DNA of 5,991 bases from the NCBI GenBank assembly GCA_003558175.1, contig PWMO01000146.1, positions 1 through 5,991 of the forward strand, read 5' to 3'. Both the position numbers and the translations under genes were made by a program. Shown one piece after another: positions 1 through 5,991 of the stretch. Each line of letters opens with the position of its first letter. Within the stretch, counting starts at the first letter, position 1. Source of the DNA: Spirochaetaceae bacterium (GTDB lineage: Bacteria > Spirochaetota > Spirochaetia > DSM-27196 > PWMO01). A model generated the notes under the pieces. It was not told the DNA's origin and ran no database searches. It saw only the letters and a list, made by a program, of their open reading frames with translations.

Positions 1-1950
1 CGGTTGCGGCAAGTCCTCGCCGAGCCATACCGCCGACACCAGTTCATCGGTAAACCCGACAAACCACGCGTCATGATTGGCGTCGCTGGTTCCGGTCTTG
101 CCGGCCACCGGTACATCGAGGCGCGCGGCTCGACCGGTTCCCTCCTCTACCGCGGTTCGCAGCATATCAGTAACGATGTAGGCCTCGGCCTCGGTCAGTG
201 CCGGCTCCCGGCGCATCGGCTCGGTGTACGGCGGATAGAGGCCGTAGCGCAGGTAGCGAAAGTAGAGTTCCTCGGGATCGGGCTCCGCGCGGGGCTCCGC
301 GCGATACAGCACTTCACCGCGTCTGTTGGTGACCTTCTCTACCGAGTAGGGCAGCGGCGCGCGGCCGCCGGCGGCGAATGCGGCAAAGGCGGTAGCCATC
401 TCGAGCGGGCTTACCCCCGTCTCAAGACCGCCGAGCGCCAGGGCGTAGTGGTCCTGCCCTCCGTCGCGATCGGTGAGCGAAGAAAATCCGTAGCCGTCCA
501 GGTGCTCGCGTGCGTTGCCGACGCCCACCCGGCGCAGTACTTCCACCGCCGCAGTGTTGATGGAGCGCTCGAGCGCCCTGCGGTAGCTCACCAGCCCGAG
601 GTAGCGGTCGTCGAAGTTGCGCGGCCAGACCACCAGCGGTTCGTCTGTGGCACCGCCCGGGTCTTCCGGCCCCTCCAGTTCCCCCGGGTTCGCCAGGGAA
701 CCGTTCTCGACCACGGCCCGTGCCTGCTCCGCCACTCTGCGGTCTGCTATGCGGGGGATGTCGTTGACCACCGTTCCCGGGTGGTCTCCGGCCGCAATGG
801 CGGCAGCGTAGATGAACGGTTTGAACGCTGAGCCGGGGTGGCGCGTGGCCTGTACGGCGCGGTTGAACTCATCATCGCCCCGGCCGCCGATCATTGCGCG
901 GATGGCTCCGCTGTGAGGGTCTATTGATACCAGAGCGTGCTGCGGCTGCAGCTCGGCAATCGGGTTGCCGGCTGCGCCCTCCGGGCGAACCCGAGTAGGG
1001 AGGCGGCCGGTTGATATCGCGTTCTCGAAGGCTGCCTCGGCGTGGCTCTGTGCGTCGGCGTCCAGGGTTGTATGCACCACCAGACCTTCCCCGTAGACTG
1101 CCTCCTCGCCGAACTTCTCCACCAGCTTGCGCCGCACGTGCTCGACAAAGTAGGGAGCAGCCGTCTTGCGACCGGCCATAGGGTCGGCCGTCTCGAGCGG
1201 GCGTGAGGCTGCCTCGCGCGCTTCGGCCTCCGTCAGGTAGCGGTTCTGACTCATCCGCTGCAGCACCAGGTTGCGCCGGCCCTCGGCCGCCTCCAGGTTG
1301 TTGAACGGTGAGTAGTAGTTTGGCGCTCGCGGCAGCGCCGCGAGCAGCGCGGCCTGGTCGACCGAGAGCTCATCCAGGTCGCGGTCAAAGTAGCGGTTGG
1401 CGGCGGCCTGGACCCCGTACGCGCCTGAGCCGAGGTAGATGTGGTTGAGATACATCTCCAGTATCTCGTCCTTGCTGTAGGTGCGCTCCAGGTTGAATGC
1501 AATTCTGATCTCCAGCAGCTTGCGTCTGATGGTACGGCTGCGGTCGAGGTAGAGGTTGCGCGCCAGCTGCTGGGTGATGGTACTGCCACCCTCAACAATG
1601 CGCCGATGGCGCAGATTGGCGTAGAGCGCGCGCAGAATTGCCGGCGGGTCAACGCCGGGATGGGAATAGAAGTTTCGGTCCTCAACGGCTATGAAGGCCT
1701 GACGGACCTTGAGCGGGATGTCTTCAAGCGCCACGTAGGTGCGGTCCTCCTGATAGATTCCCGCCAGGACCTCGCCGCCGCGAGCGTAGACCACGGTAGT
1801 CTCAAGGGCCTGGTAGTCGCGCTCCACCGGCGGCGCGGCCGACATGATCGTCAGGACATACGCGAGCCCGATTCCCACGGCAATTGCTAACAGACCCGTG
1901 CCGAGCAGCAGGACCTGGAGTTTTGTACGACGAGAGTTCAACACGCGCAT
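1..1950 (-). CDS. Class A penicillin-binding protein (PBP1A-like), C-terminus cut off by window edge
   Basis: Bifunctional peptidoglycan synthase, anchored in the inner membrane and acting in the periplasm: it polymerises lipid II into glycan strands and cross-links stem peptides. The minus-strand frame is open for 650 codons and leaves the window without a stop. Residues 11-36 are one hydrophobic segment after a basic N-terminus (signal anchor). The GT51 glycosyltransferase domain follows: EDRNFYSHPG at 90-99 (catalytic Glu90), GGSTITQQLARNLYL at 121-135, and RRKLLE at 142-147 with the second acidic residue Glu147. The transpeptidase domain has SAFK at 374-377 (acylated Ser374), SIN at 463-465 and KTGTS at 618-622. 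The ATG at 1950 is chosen because an in-frame TAA lies only four codons upstream (1962-1960); GTG at 1944 and TTG at 1941 are alternatives. No clear Shine-Dalgarno precedes it. The family assignment is secure. Calling it PBP1A rather than another class A PBP is likely but not proven. Confidence 0.96.
   Translation of the reverse strand, partial: MRVLNSRRTKLQVLLLGTGLLAIAVGIGLAYVLTIMSAAPPVERDYQALETTVVYARGGEVLAGIYQEDRTYVALEDIPLKVRQAFIAVEDRNFYSHPGVDPPAILRALYANLRHRRIVEGGSTITQQLARNLYLDRSRTIRRKLLEIRIAFNLERTYSKDEILEMYLNHIYLGSGAYGVQAAANRYFDRDLDELSVDQAALLAALPRAPNYYSPFNNLEAAEGRRNLVLQRMSQNRYLTEAEAREAASRPLETADPMAGRKTAAPYFVEHVRRKLVEKFGEEAVYGEGLVVHTTLDADAQSHAEAAFENAISTGRLPTRVRPEGAAGNPIAELQPQHALVSIDPHSGAIRAMIGGRGDDEFNRAVQATRHPGSAFKPFIYAAAIAAGDHPGTVVNDIPRIADRRVAEQARAVVENGSLANPGELEGPEDPGGATDEPLVVWPRNFDDRYLGLVSYRRALERSINTAAVEVLRRVGVGNAREHLDGYGFSSLTDRDGGQDHYALALGGLETGVSPLEMATAFAAFAAGGRAPLPYSVEKVTNRRGEVLYRAEPRAEPDPEELYFRYLRYGLYPPYTEPMRREPALTEAEAYIVTDMLRTAVEEGTGRAARLDVPVAGKTGTSDANHDAWFVGFTDELVSAVWLGEDLPQP
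280..303 (-). repeat. 12-base in-frame tandem duplication inside the PBP gene
   Basis: GGGCTCCGCGCG (plus strand) occurs twice, perfectly and head to tail, at 280-291 and 292-303. On the coding strand it gives RAEP-RAEP at residues 550-557 of the PBP, in a loop between the SxN and KTG motifs. Because it is a multiple of three it keeps the frame. Replication slippage is the simplest explanation. Confidence 0.85.
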
Positions 1951-2056
1951 GGTATATCGTTAAAGATACGAGCGTTGGCGGGAAAGGTCCAGCTGGAGCA
2001 GCCGCCGCTGTCTGAGCGGCCGGCGGCCCCGGCGGTCGGTGATTGGTGACCGGGAG
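1951..2056. other. Gap between the regulator and PBP genes, with GC-rich inverted repeats
   Basis: Non-coding gap between two genes read on the minus strand. It contains a 7-base stem GCCGCCG/CGGCGGC (2001-2007 with 2021-2027), an overlapping alternative stem GCCGCT/AGCGGC (2004-2009 with 2015-2020), and a 10-base perfect palindrome TCCAGCTGGA (1988-1997). None is followed by a T run on the minus strand, so this is not a standard intrinsic terminator. A weak promoter-like pair for the PBP gene reads TGGACC (1991-1986), 17 bases, TATCTT (1968-1963). That would start the RNA only about six bases before the ATG. Confidence 0.4.
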
Positions 2057-2926
2057 CTATGCCGTGAAGGGGTCGGTGCCGACCCAGCGAATGGAGGGGT
2101 AGGCGTCGGGCGGACAACCCAGCGCCAGCGAAACGGAGCGGCAGGCGTCCGCAAGCAACCTGAGGATCTCCTGCAGCATTGACTCGGTCTTGGTATTTGC
2201 AATGAAGGGCACGCTGATGGCTGCAATTGCCTCGCCGGTGAAATCCATCACCGGACAGGCGAGTGCCGAAATACCCCGGACGCACTCTTCATTGTCAAAT
2301 GTGTATCCGCGCGCTCTGGCCGCCTCAAGCGACCGGGAGAGCGCATCTCTGTCGGCGAGGGTCGTCTCAGTGAACTGTGTCAGTGGGCCGCCCAGTATTT
2401 GCCGCCGCATCGGCTCGGGCAGGTGTGCCAGCAACAGCCGGCTCGCCGCACCGGCGTAGATTGGAAACACCGCGCCGACAACAACGCTGATCTTCATCTC
2501 GGCGGAGCTCTCGATGCGGTCAACAACGCAGGCGGAGAGTCCCTGCACTACGTTGAGCTTGGCCGTTTCACGGGTCTGTTCAACCAGGCCGGCAAGTGCG
2601 GGGCGTGCCACGCGCAACAGGCTCTGGTTGTGGTTCACGCGGCGCGAGAGCATCAGCAGCTTGTAGCCCAGGCGGTACATCCCCGCGCCGTCACTCAGTT
2701 CGACATAACCGAGGTGCTCGAGCGTGCCGAGAATGCGGTGCACGGTGCTCTTGGGCAACTCCAGCGCCACGCTGGTCTGGGTGATGGTTGCTCCATGCTC
2801 GCGCTCGGCCAGAAACTCCAGAATGGCATCCAGCTTCTCAATCGCCGGCACCAGCCCCGGCGTCTCTCCGATTCTGGGAGGCGTGAGGCTGGGAGGAGAC
2901 ATGGTGGTGTTCTCTTGATTCTTCAT
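2057..2926 (-). CDS. IclR-family transcriptional regulator
   Basis: Cytoplasmic DNA-binding regulator of 289 residues; typical family members have about 250-270. The N-terminal winged helix-turn-helix covers about residues 27-90, with the recognition helix in PKSTVHRILGTLEHLGYV (58-75), followed by the wing and the usual YRLGYKLLMLS segment. The C-terminal effector-binding domain covers about 100-268 and carries the family pattern DNEECVRGISALACPV (211-226), then GEAIAAISVP (231-240). A 20-residue tail follows. The ATG at 2926 has an AGGA seven bases upstream; a second ATG at 2902 (residue 9) is possible, and the first eight residues look dispensable. The gene is divergent from the TRAP operon, an arrangement in which IclR proteins commonly control the neighbouring uptake genes. 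The ligand is probably a small organic acid or a sugar derivative, which is inference. It may be a repressor or an activator. Confidence 0.93.
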   Translation of the reverse strand: MKNQENTTMSPPSLTPPRIGETPGLVPAIEKLDAILEFLAEREHGATITQTSVALELPKSTVHRILGTLEHLGYVELSDGAGMYRLGYKLLMLSRRVNHNQSLLRVARPALAGLVEQTRETAKLNVVQGLSACVVDRIESSAEMKISVVVGAVFPIYAGAASRLLLAHLPEPMRRQILGGPLTQFTETTLADRDALSRSLEAARARGYTFDNEECVRGISALACPVMDFTGEAIAAISVPFIANTKTESMLQEILRLLADACRSVSLALGCPPDAYPSIRWVGTDPFTA

Positions 2927-2960
2927 TGCTGGTCCTGCTGCGTTTTCCCTTGTGGATCAG

Positions 2961-2978
2961 TGTACCGTATATGGAACA
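2961..2978. promoter_or_regulatory. Candidate operator: 18-base imperfect palindrome
   Basis: TGTACCGTATATGGAACA pairs in seven of nine positions around its centre (pattern TGTnCCnTATAnGGnACA). It lies between the two divergent genes, 34 bases upstream of the regulator's start codon, and covers that gene's candidate -10 box. Size and symmetry suit a dimeric IclR-type protein, and it contains a TGGAA half-site like those known for E. coli IclR. Binding by the adjacent regulator is inference. Confidence 0.45.
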
Positions 2979-2993
2979 ACAGGGGAAGCGCAA
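2966..2993 (-). promoter_or_regulatory. Candidate promoter of the IclR-family gene
   Basis: On the minus strand, TTGCGC (2993-2988) and TATACG (2971-2966) are separated by 16 bases. Each hexamer matches the sigma-70 consensus in about four of six positions. The implied transcription start, near 2959, leaves a leader of roughly 33 bases with the AGGA ribosome site. The -10 box is inside the 18-base palindrome at 2961-2978, which would allow autoregulation. This is a moderate match only. Confidence 0.35.
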
Positions 2994-2999
2994 AAAGGT

Positions 3000-3028
3000 T
3001 TGACAGCAGCTCCGATGTCCCTTAGAAT
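3000..3028 (+). promoter_or_regulatory. Strong sigma-70 type promoter of the TRAP operon
   Basis: TTGACA (3000-3005) is a perfect -35 hexamer. TAGAAT (3023-3028) is a five-of-six -10 hexamer. They are separated by the ideal 17 bases. The predicted start is near 3034-3036, giving a leader of about 72 bases before the dctP ATG. The match is close enough that the operon would be expected to be expressed well unless repressed, which fits the inverted repeat immediately downstream. Confidence 0.75.
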
Positions 3029-3040
3029 GAACAGCGTTCA
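3028..3040. promoter_or_regulatory. Candidate operator at the TRAP transcription start
   Basis: TGAAC-AGC-GTTCA is a perfect inverted repeat with 5-base arms and a 3-base spacer. It begins at the last base of the -10 box and is centred on the expected transcription start, a classic position for repressor binding. The divergent IclR-family protein is the obvious candidate. An inverted repeat this short can arise by chance, so the position is the main support. Confidence 0.45.
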
Positions 3041-3094
3041 CTAGGTGGGACAGCGTGTGTTCCCGGTGTGGCTTCAGTTTCCACCAAATATCGC

Positions 3095-3102
3095 AAGGGA
3101 GG
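3095..3102 (+). promoter_or_regulatory. Ribosome binding site that fixes the dctP start
   Basis: AAGGGAGG ends five bases before the ATG at 3108. It supports that ATG over the in-frame upstream ATG at 3045, which has no comparable site, would add 21 residues ahead of a complete signal peptide, and lies in the untranslated leader predicted from the promoter. Confidence 0.85.
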
Positions 3103-3107
3103 TTGGT

Positions 3108-4139
3108 ATGAGAAAGAAACTGATTCTATCGGTTGTCATGGTTGTGCTCATTCTTCTCGCTCCGCTGAGCGTTGCCGCCGGAGGCGGCCGGGAAGCCGCC
3201 GCTGATCGACCGATCGAGCTGAAGCTGGGGCATCTGTCGGCCGAGACTCATCCGCTGCACATTGCTACCGTACATCTCAAAGAGTACGTCGAGCAGGCCA
3301 CCGACGGCATGGTTACGATCGAGCTATACCCGGCTTCGGTGCTGGGCGGTCAATCGGAGATGCTGGAGCAGACGGTAATCGGGTCGTTGGAGATGGTGAC
3401 TATCGGATCTGGTCCTGCGGCTGAGTATGTTCCCGAGTACAACGCCTTCGCGCTGCCGTTTGCCTTTGACGACTGGTTGCACTACTACCGGGTGCTCGAC
3501 GATCCGCAGGTGCAGAACCATCTGCGCGAAGAAGCCGCCAGGAACGGGCTGCAGTACATCAACTGCTGGGACTGGGGCCCCCGGGTGGTTACCAACTCGG
3601 TGCGCCCGATTCGTACTCCGGCGGACATGCGCGGCATGAAGATCCGTGTACCGGATGAGATCGACAAGGTGCTGCTGTTCCGCGAAGTTGGAGCCGACCC
3701 AACCCCGATTCCGTTCCCCGAGCTCTACTCTGCGCTGCAGACCGGGGTAGTAGACGCCCAGGAGAACCCGGTTTCAACCGTTTACCACCAGGGGTTCTAC
3801 GAAGTGCAGGATCACGTCACGGTTACCAATCACGTTCTTGGACACGTCTCACTGCTGGTAAACAAGGACGTGTGGGACTCGCTCGCTCCCAACGTCCAGC
3901 AGGCCATCACCGAGGGCGCCAATCAGGCACGTGGCATTATGCGCGAACTGATGCAGGAGGAGTACGAAGAGGCGCTGCAGGGATTGCGCGACAACGGCAT
4001 GCAGGTCATTGAGCTGACCGACGCCGAACAGCAGGCGTGGCGAGAGGTCGGGTCTCGCGTCTGGCCGCAGATGCACGACGTTGCCGGAGGCAGCGACTAC
4101 GTGGAGTGGTTTTTGTCGCGCGTGGAAGCGGCGCGCTGA
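3108..4139 (+). CDS. dctP: TRAP transporter periplasmic substrate-binding protein (DctP family)
   Basis: Extracytoplasmic ligand-capture subunit of a TRAP transporter, 343 residues, normal for the family. Residues 1-24 form a Sec signal peptide (MRKK, a hydrophobic core, then SVAA) with likely cleavage after Ala24. The mature part opens with a short flexible stretch and then the first beta strand, IELKLGHLSAETHPLH (36-51). Family signatures follow: LYPASVLGGQSEMLEQ (73-88), ADMRGMKIRVP (172-182) with the conserved ligand arginine Arg180, and TGVVDAQENP (212-221) with Asn220. The Arg180-Asn220 spacing of 40 equals that of Arg147 and Asn187 in H. influenzae SiaP, and Arg159 aligns with SiaP Arg127. 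These residues suggest a carboxylate ligand, but not which one. It is the first gene of the operon, 27 bases before the small permease gene. The dctP symbol denotes the family, not a proven dicarboxylate specificity. Confidence 0.95.
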   Translation: MRKKLILSVVMVVLILLAPLSVAAGGGREAAADRPIELKLGHLSAETHPLHIATVHLKEYVEQATDGMVTIELYPASVLGGQSEMLEQTVIGSLEMVTIGSGPAAEYVPEYNAFALPFAFDDWLHYYRVLDDPQVQNHLREEAARNGLQYINCWDWGPRVVTNSVRPIRTPADMRGMKIRVPDEIDKVLLFREVGADPTPIPFPELYSALQTGVVDAQENPVSTVYHQGFYEVQDHVTVTNHVLGHVSLLVNKDVWDSLAPNVQQAITEGANQARGIMRELMQEEYEEALQGLRDNGMQVIELTDAEQQAWREVGSRVWPQMHDVAGGSDYVEWFLSRVEAAR

Positions 4140-4166
4140 GCTTCTAACAGGCGGCACGGAGAGGCT

Positions 4167-4745
4167 ATGAAGAACCGGAGTTCAACACAGGGAGTCGGCG
4201 GCGCTGCCCGCCGGCTCCTGCCGCTGCTTTCAAAGGTGCTGAATCTACTTGAAACGGCCTATATCGCGCTGGCGGCCACCGGAGTTGCCTTTCTGGCCGG
4301 CATGGTCTTCTACCAGGTGGTTTCGCGCTACATGCTGCAGGCCCCAACCTTCCCGTGGACCGAAGAAGTCGCGCGGCTGATCTTTCCGTGGTCGCTGTTT
4401 GCCGGCATTGCGGTGGGGTTTCGCCGCGGTGAGCACATCGCGGTAGATTTCTTCTTCCGCAGGTTGCCGCCGAAAGCGCAGAAGCCGGTGGAGATGCTGC
4501 TCCTTGCGGTGTCGCTCTTCTTCGTGCTCGCCTTCGTGGTCGGGGCAATTGAGATTGGCACCCGCACTGCGGGACGGTTGACTCCGGTCTTGCGAATGTC
4601 CCGTTACTGGTACTACCTGGCGGTGCCGGTCAGCGTGTTTGGAATGGTGAGCTTCATGGTTGAGAGGCTGCTCTACCTGGCACTGAACGAGCCGTTCGAG
4701 CCCGGGGGTATCGGCCGCCTCGTCAGCTCCGCGTCGGAAGAGTAG
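4167..4745 (+). CDS. dctQ: TRAP transporter small permease subunit (DctQ family)
   Basis: Small integral membrane subunit that pairs with the large DctM permease, 192 residues, within the family range of about 160-200. Four hydrophobic segments are visible at about residues 32-54, 68-86, 107-128 and 147-170, the standard DctQ topology. Family landmarks are the aromatic WTEEVAR (64-70) at the start of the second helix and FRRGEHIAVDFFF (85-97) at its cytoplasmic end. The roughly 25-residue basic N-terminus and 20-residue acidic tail are not distinctive. The ATG at 4167 has GGAG (4158-4161) five bases upstream. It lies 27 bases after dctP and 20 before dctM, so the three are almost certainly co-transcribed. 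It is not fused to the large subunit, unlike some TRAP systems. Confidence 0.94.
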   Translation: MKNRSSTQGVGGAARRLLPLLSKVLNLLETAYIALAATGVAFLAGMVFYQVVSRYMLQAPTFPWTEEVARLIFPWSLFAGIAVGFRRGEHIAVDFFFRRLPPKAQKPVEMLLLAVSLFFVLAFVVGAIEIGTRTAGRLTPVLRMSRYWYYLAVPVSVFGMVSFMVERLLYLALNEPFEPGGIGRLVSSASEE

Positions 4746-4765
4746 CAAGCGGAGGCGGGGGAGTT

Positions 4766-5991
4766 ATGCAGGCACTGTTGCTCTTTGGCGTTTTCTTCGT
4801 ATTCCTGGTGCTTGGTATTCCGCTGGCAATCGCTATCGGAATGGCCAATCTGTTTGTAGTTTCGTTCGACCGACTCTACAGCATGATGAACGTGGTGCAG
4901 CAGTCGTTCGTGCTGATGGAGTCAATCCCGCTGCTGGCAATTGCGTTCTTCATTACCACCGGATTCCTGATGACCTACGGTGGGGCTATGGAAGGGCTGG
5001 TCGACGTGGCGCGGGTGCTGGTAGGGCATCTACACGGTGGGCTGGCTCAGGTGTCGATTGTCGCCAGCATGTTCTTTGCAGGCGTATCCGGATCGGCCGC
5101 GGCCGACGCGTCCGGCATCGGTTCTATGCTCATCCCGGGGATGAAGCGCTCCGGTTATGATGCTGCCTACAGCGCCGGAATCAACTCGTCTTCGGCCACG
5201 CTCGGGGTGATCATTCCGCCGAGCATCCCGATGGTGGTCTACGCCATCACGGCGGAACAGCGTATCGGGGCTCTCTTCCTTTCTGGAGCGATACCCGGAA
5301 TTGTCTTCGGGCTTGCATCGATCGTGCTTACGCACTTCGTCGCGGTCAGGCGCGGTTACCCGCGCGGCGAGCGGGCAAGCTTCAAGCTGATCGTGGCCAC
5401 GGTGCTCAAGAACATCCCGGTGCTGATCTTGCCGGCGGTTATCCTCATCCCGCTGATCGTTGGTTGGGCCACGGTCACCGAGGTCTCGGCCATCGCTGTT
5501 TTCTACGCCCTCATGCTGGGAGTGATTCAGAGAAAGCTTGGTCTGCGGGAGATCGTGCTGTCGCTAGGCAAAGCTGCCGTCATGACCGGTGCGATCATGT
5601 TCATAGTAGGTATGAGTGCCGGTTTCGCCTGGCTGTTAACCGTCTACCGGGTGCCACAGATGATCGCCAACGCGATCCTGGCAGTCACCGACAGCCCGTT
5701 TTTGATTCTGCTCATCATGACGGTCTTTCTCTGGATCGTGGGTCTGTTCATTGAGTTTCTACCCGCGATCCTTCTGTTGACACCAATTTTCTTGCGCCTG
5801 GCGATGGTCGTCGGGATCTCACCCATTCATCTCGGAGCCATCATGATTGTGAATCTTTCCATCGGGCTCTCCACTCCGCCGGTGGGAGGGCTATTGATTG
5901 TCTCGGCAAAGATTGCGCGCTCGCCCATCGAAGACGTGGTGCGATCGATTCTGCCGTATATCGTACTAGCTCTGGTGGTGGGGTTGCTCAC
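4766..5991 (+). CDS. dctM: TRAP transporter large permease subunit (DctM family), C-terminus cut off by window edge
   Basis: Large membrane subunit that forms the ion-coupled translocation path; TRAP systems of this type use a sodium or proton gradient rather than ATP. 408 complete codons are visible, and family members are usually about 425-435 residues, so roughly 20 residues are missing. The chain is almost all hydrophobic helices. DctM signatures include FAGVSGSAAADASGIGSMLI (104-123), ATLGVIIPPSIPMVVYA (144-160), the second-half element GLFIEFLPAILLLTPI (326-341), and LSIGLSTPPVGGLL (364-377). The two IPPS/TPPVG-like elements mark the inverted-repeat halves of this elevator-type fold. 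Upstream of the ATG at 4766, GGAGG (4751-4755) has a 10-base spacer and GGGGGAG (4757-4763) a very short one, so which is used is unclear. No frameshift or stop is seen. Confidence 0.95.
   Translation, partial: MQALLLFGVFFVFLVLGIPLAIAIGMANLFVVSFDRLYSMMNVVQQSFVLMESIPLLAIAFFITTGFLMTYGGAMEGLVDVARVLVGHLHGGLAQVSIVASMFFAGVSGSAAADASGIGSMLIPGMKRSGYDAAYSAGINSSSATLGVIIPPSIPMVVYAITAEQRIGALFLSGAIPGIVFGLASIVLTHFVAVRRGYPRGERASFKLIVATVLKNIPVLILPAVILIPLIVGWATVTEVSAIAVFYALMLGVIQRKLGLREIVLSLGKAAVMTGAIMFIVGMSAGFAWLLTVYRVPQMIANAILAVTDSPFLILLIMTVFLWIVGLFIEFLPAILLLTPIFLRLAMVVGISPIHLGAIMIVNLSIGLSTPPVGGLLIVSAKIARSPIEDVVRSILPYIVLALVVGLL

Noticed and set aside
4..831. Long plus-strand open frame of 275 codons opposite the PBP transpeptidase domain
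   Set aside because: It is antisense to a gene with every class A PBP motif. Its protein is low-complexity and unrecognisable, as expected for a shadow frame in GC-rich coding DNA.
1441..1890. Plus-strand open frame of 149 codons opposite the glycosyltransferase domain
   Set aside because: It overlaps the GT51 motifs on the other strand, has no ribosome site, and has no family resemblance that I can see.
2033..2052. CGGTC/GACCG inverted repeat just after the IclR stop as an intrinsic terminator
   Set aside because: The stem is only five bases with a 10-base loop and no T run follows on the minus strand.
2399..3025. Plus-strand open frame of 208 codons opposite the IclR gene, running into the divergent promoter
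   Set aside because: It is the complement of a clear IclR helix-turn-helix and effector domain, and it would run through both the promoter and operator elements.
3047..3064. GGGA/TCCC hairpin in the dctP leader as a riboswitch or attenuator
   Set aside because: The stem is only four bases with a 10-base loop, and no conserved riboswitch motif or terminator structure is visible in the leader of about 72 bases.
3045..3107. Extended N-terminus for the TRAP binding protein starting at ATG 3045
   Set aside because: ATG 3108 has a strong Shine-Dalgarno at ideal spacing and begins a normal signal peptide. The upstream ATG lies just after the predicted transcription start with no ribosome site.
1..5991. 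CRISPR array, tRNA or rRNA gene, insertion sequence, attachment site or defence system
   Set aside because: No regularly spaced repeats, transposase or integrase motifs, long terminal inverted repeats, or tRNA-like cloverleaf sequence were seen. Nearly all of the window is accounted for by five known-family genes.

Overview
The window looks like an ordinary, GC-rich bacterial chromosome segment. It is densely coded, with conventional Shine-Dalgarno sites and a near-consensus sigma-70 type promoter. It has two parts: on the minus strand, a class A penicillin-binding protein gene (truncated at the left edge) and an IclR-family regulator; on the plus strand, a three-gene TRAP transporter operon whose last gene runs off the right edge. 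The organism cannot be named from this alone. The residues after the signal peptide of the TRAP binding protein (AAGGGREAA) and the PBP1A-type architecture would suit a high-GC free-living spirochaete, but that is a weak guess; a proteobacterium or another diderm is possible.

Layout. 1-1950 (minus): PBP1A-like bifunctional peptidoglycan synthase, 650 residues visible, C-terminus missing, with all glycosyltransferase and transpeptidase motifs present. 1951-2056: 106-base gap with GC-rich inverted repeats and no clear terminator. 2057-2926 (minus): IclR-family regulator. 2927-3107: divergent control region with a strong promoter for the transporter (TTGACA, 17 bases, TAGAAT), a 13-base inverted repeat at the expected transcription start, and an 18-base imperfect palindrome over a candidate regulator promoter. 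3108-4139, 4167-4745 and 4766-5991+ (plus): dctP-, dctQ- and dctM-type TRAP genes separated by only 27 and 20 bases.

How the parts work together (inference). The IclR-type protein probably senses a small, likely carboxylated, molecule and controls the divergent TRAP operon and perhaps itself. The periplasmic DctP captures the ligand and the DctQ/DctM membrane complex imports it using a sodium or proton gradient. The ligand cannot be read from the sequence, and no catabolic genes are in view. The PBP gene is probably an unrelated neighbour. I found no undescribed system here; the items most worth checking are the divergent operator region and small peculiarities of the PBP gene (an insertion between two active-site motifs, a 12-base in-frame tandem duplication, and a start with no Shine-Dalgarno).
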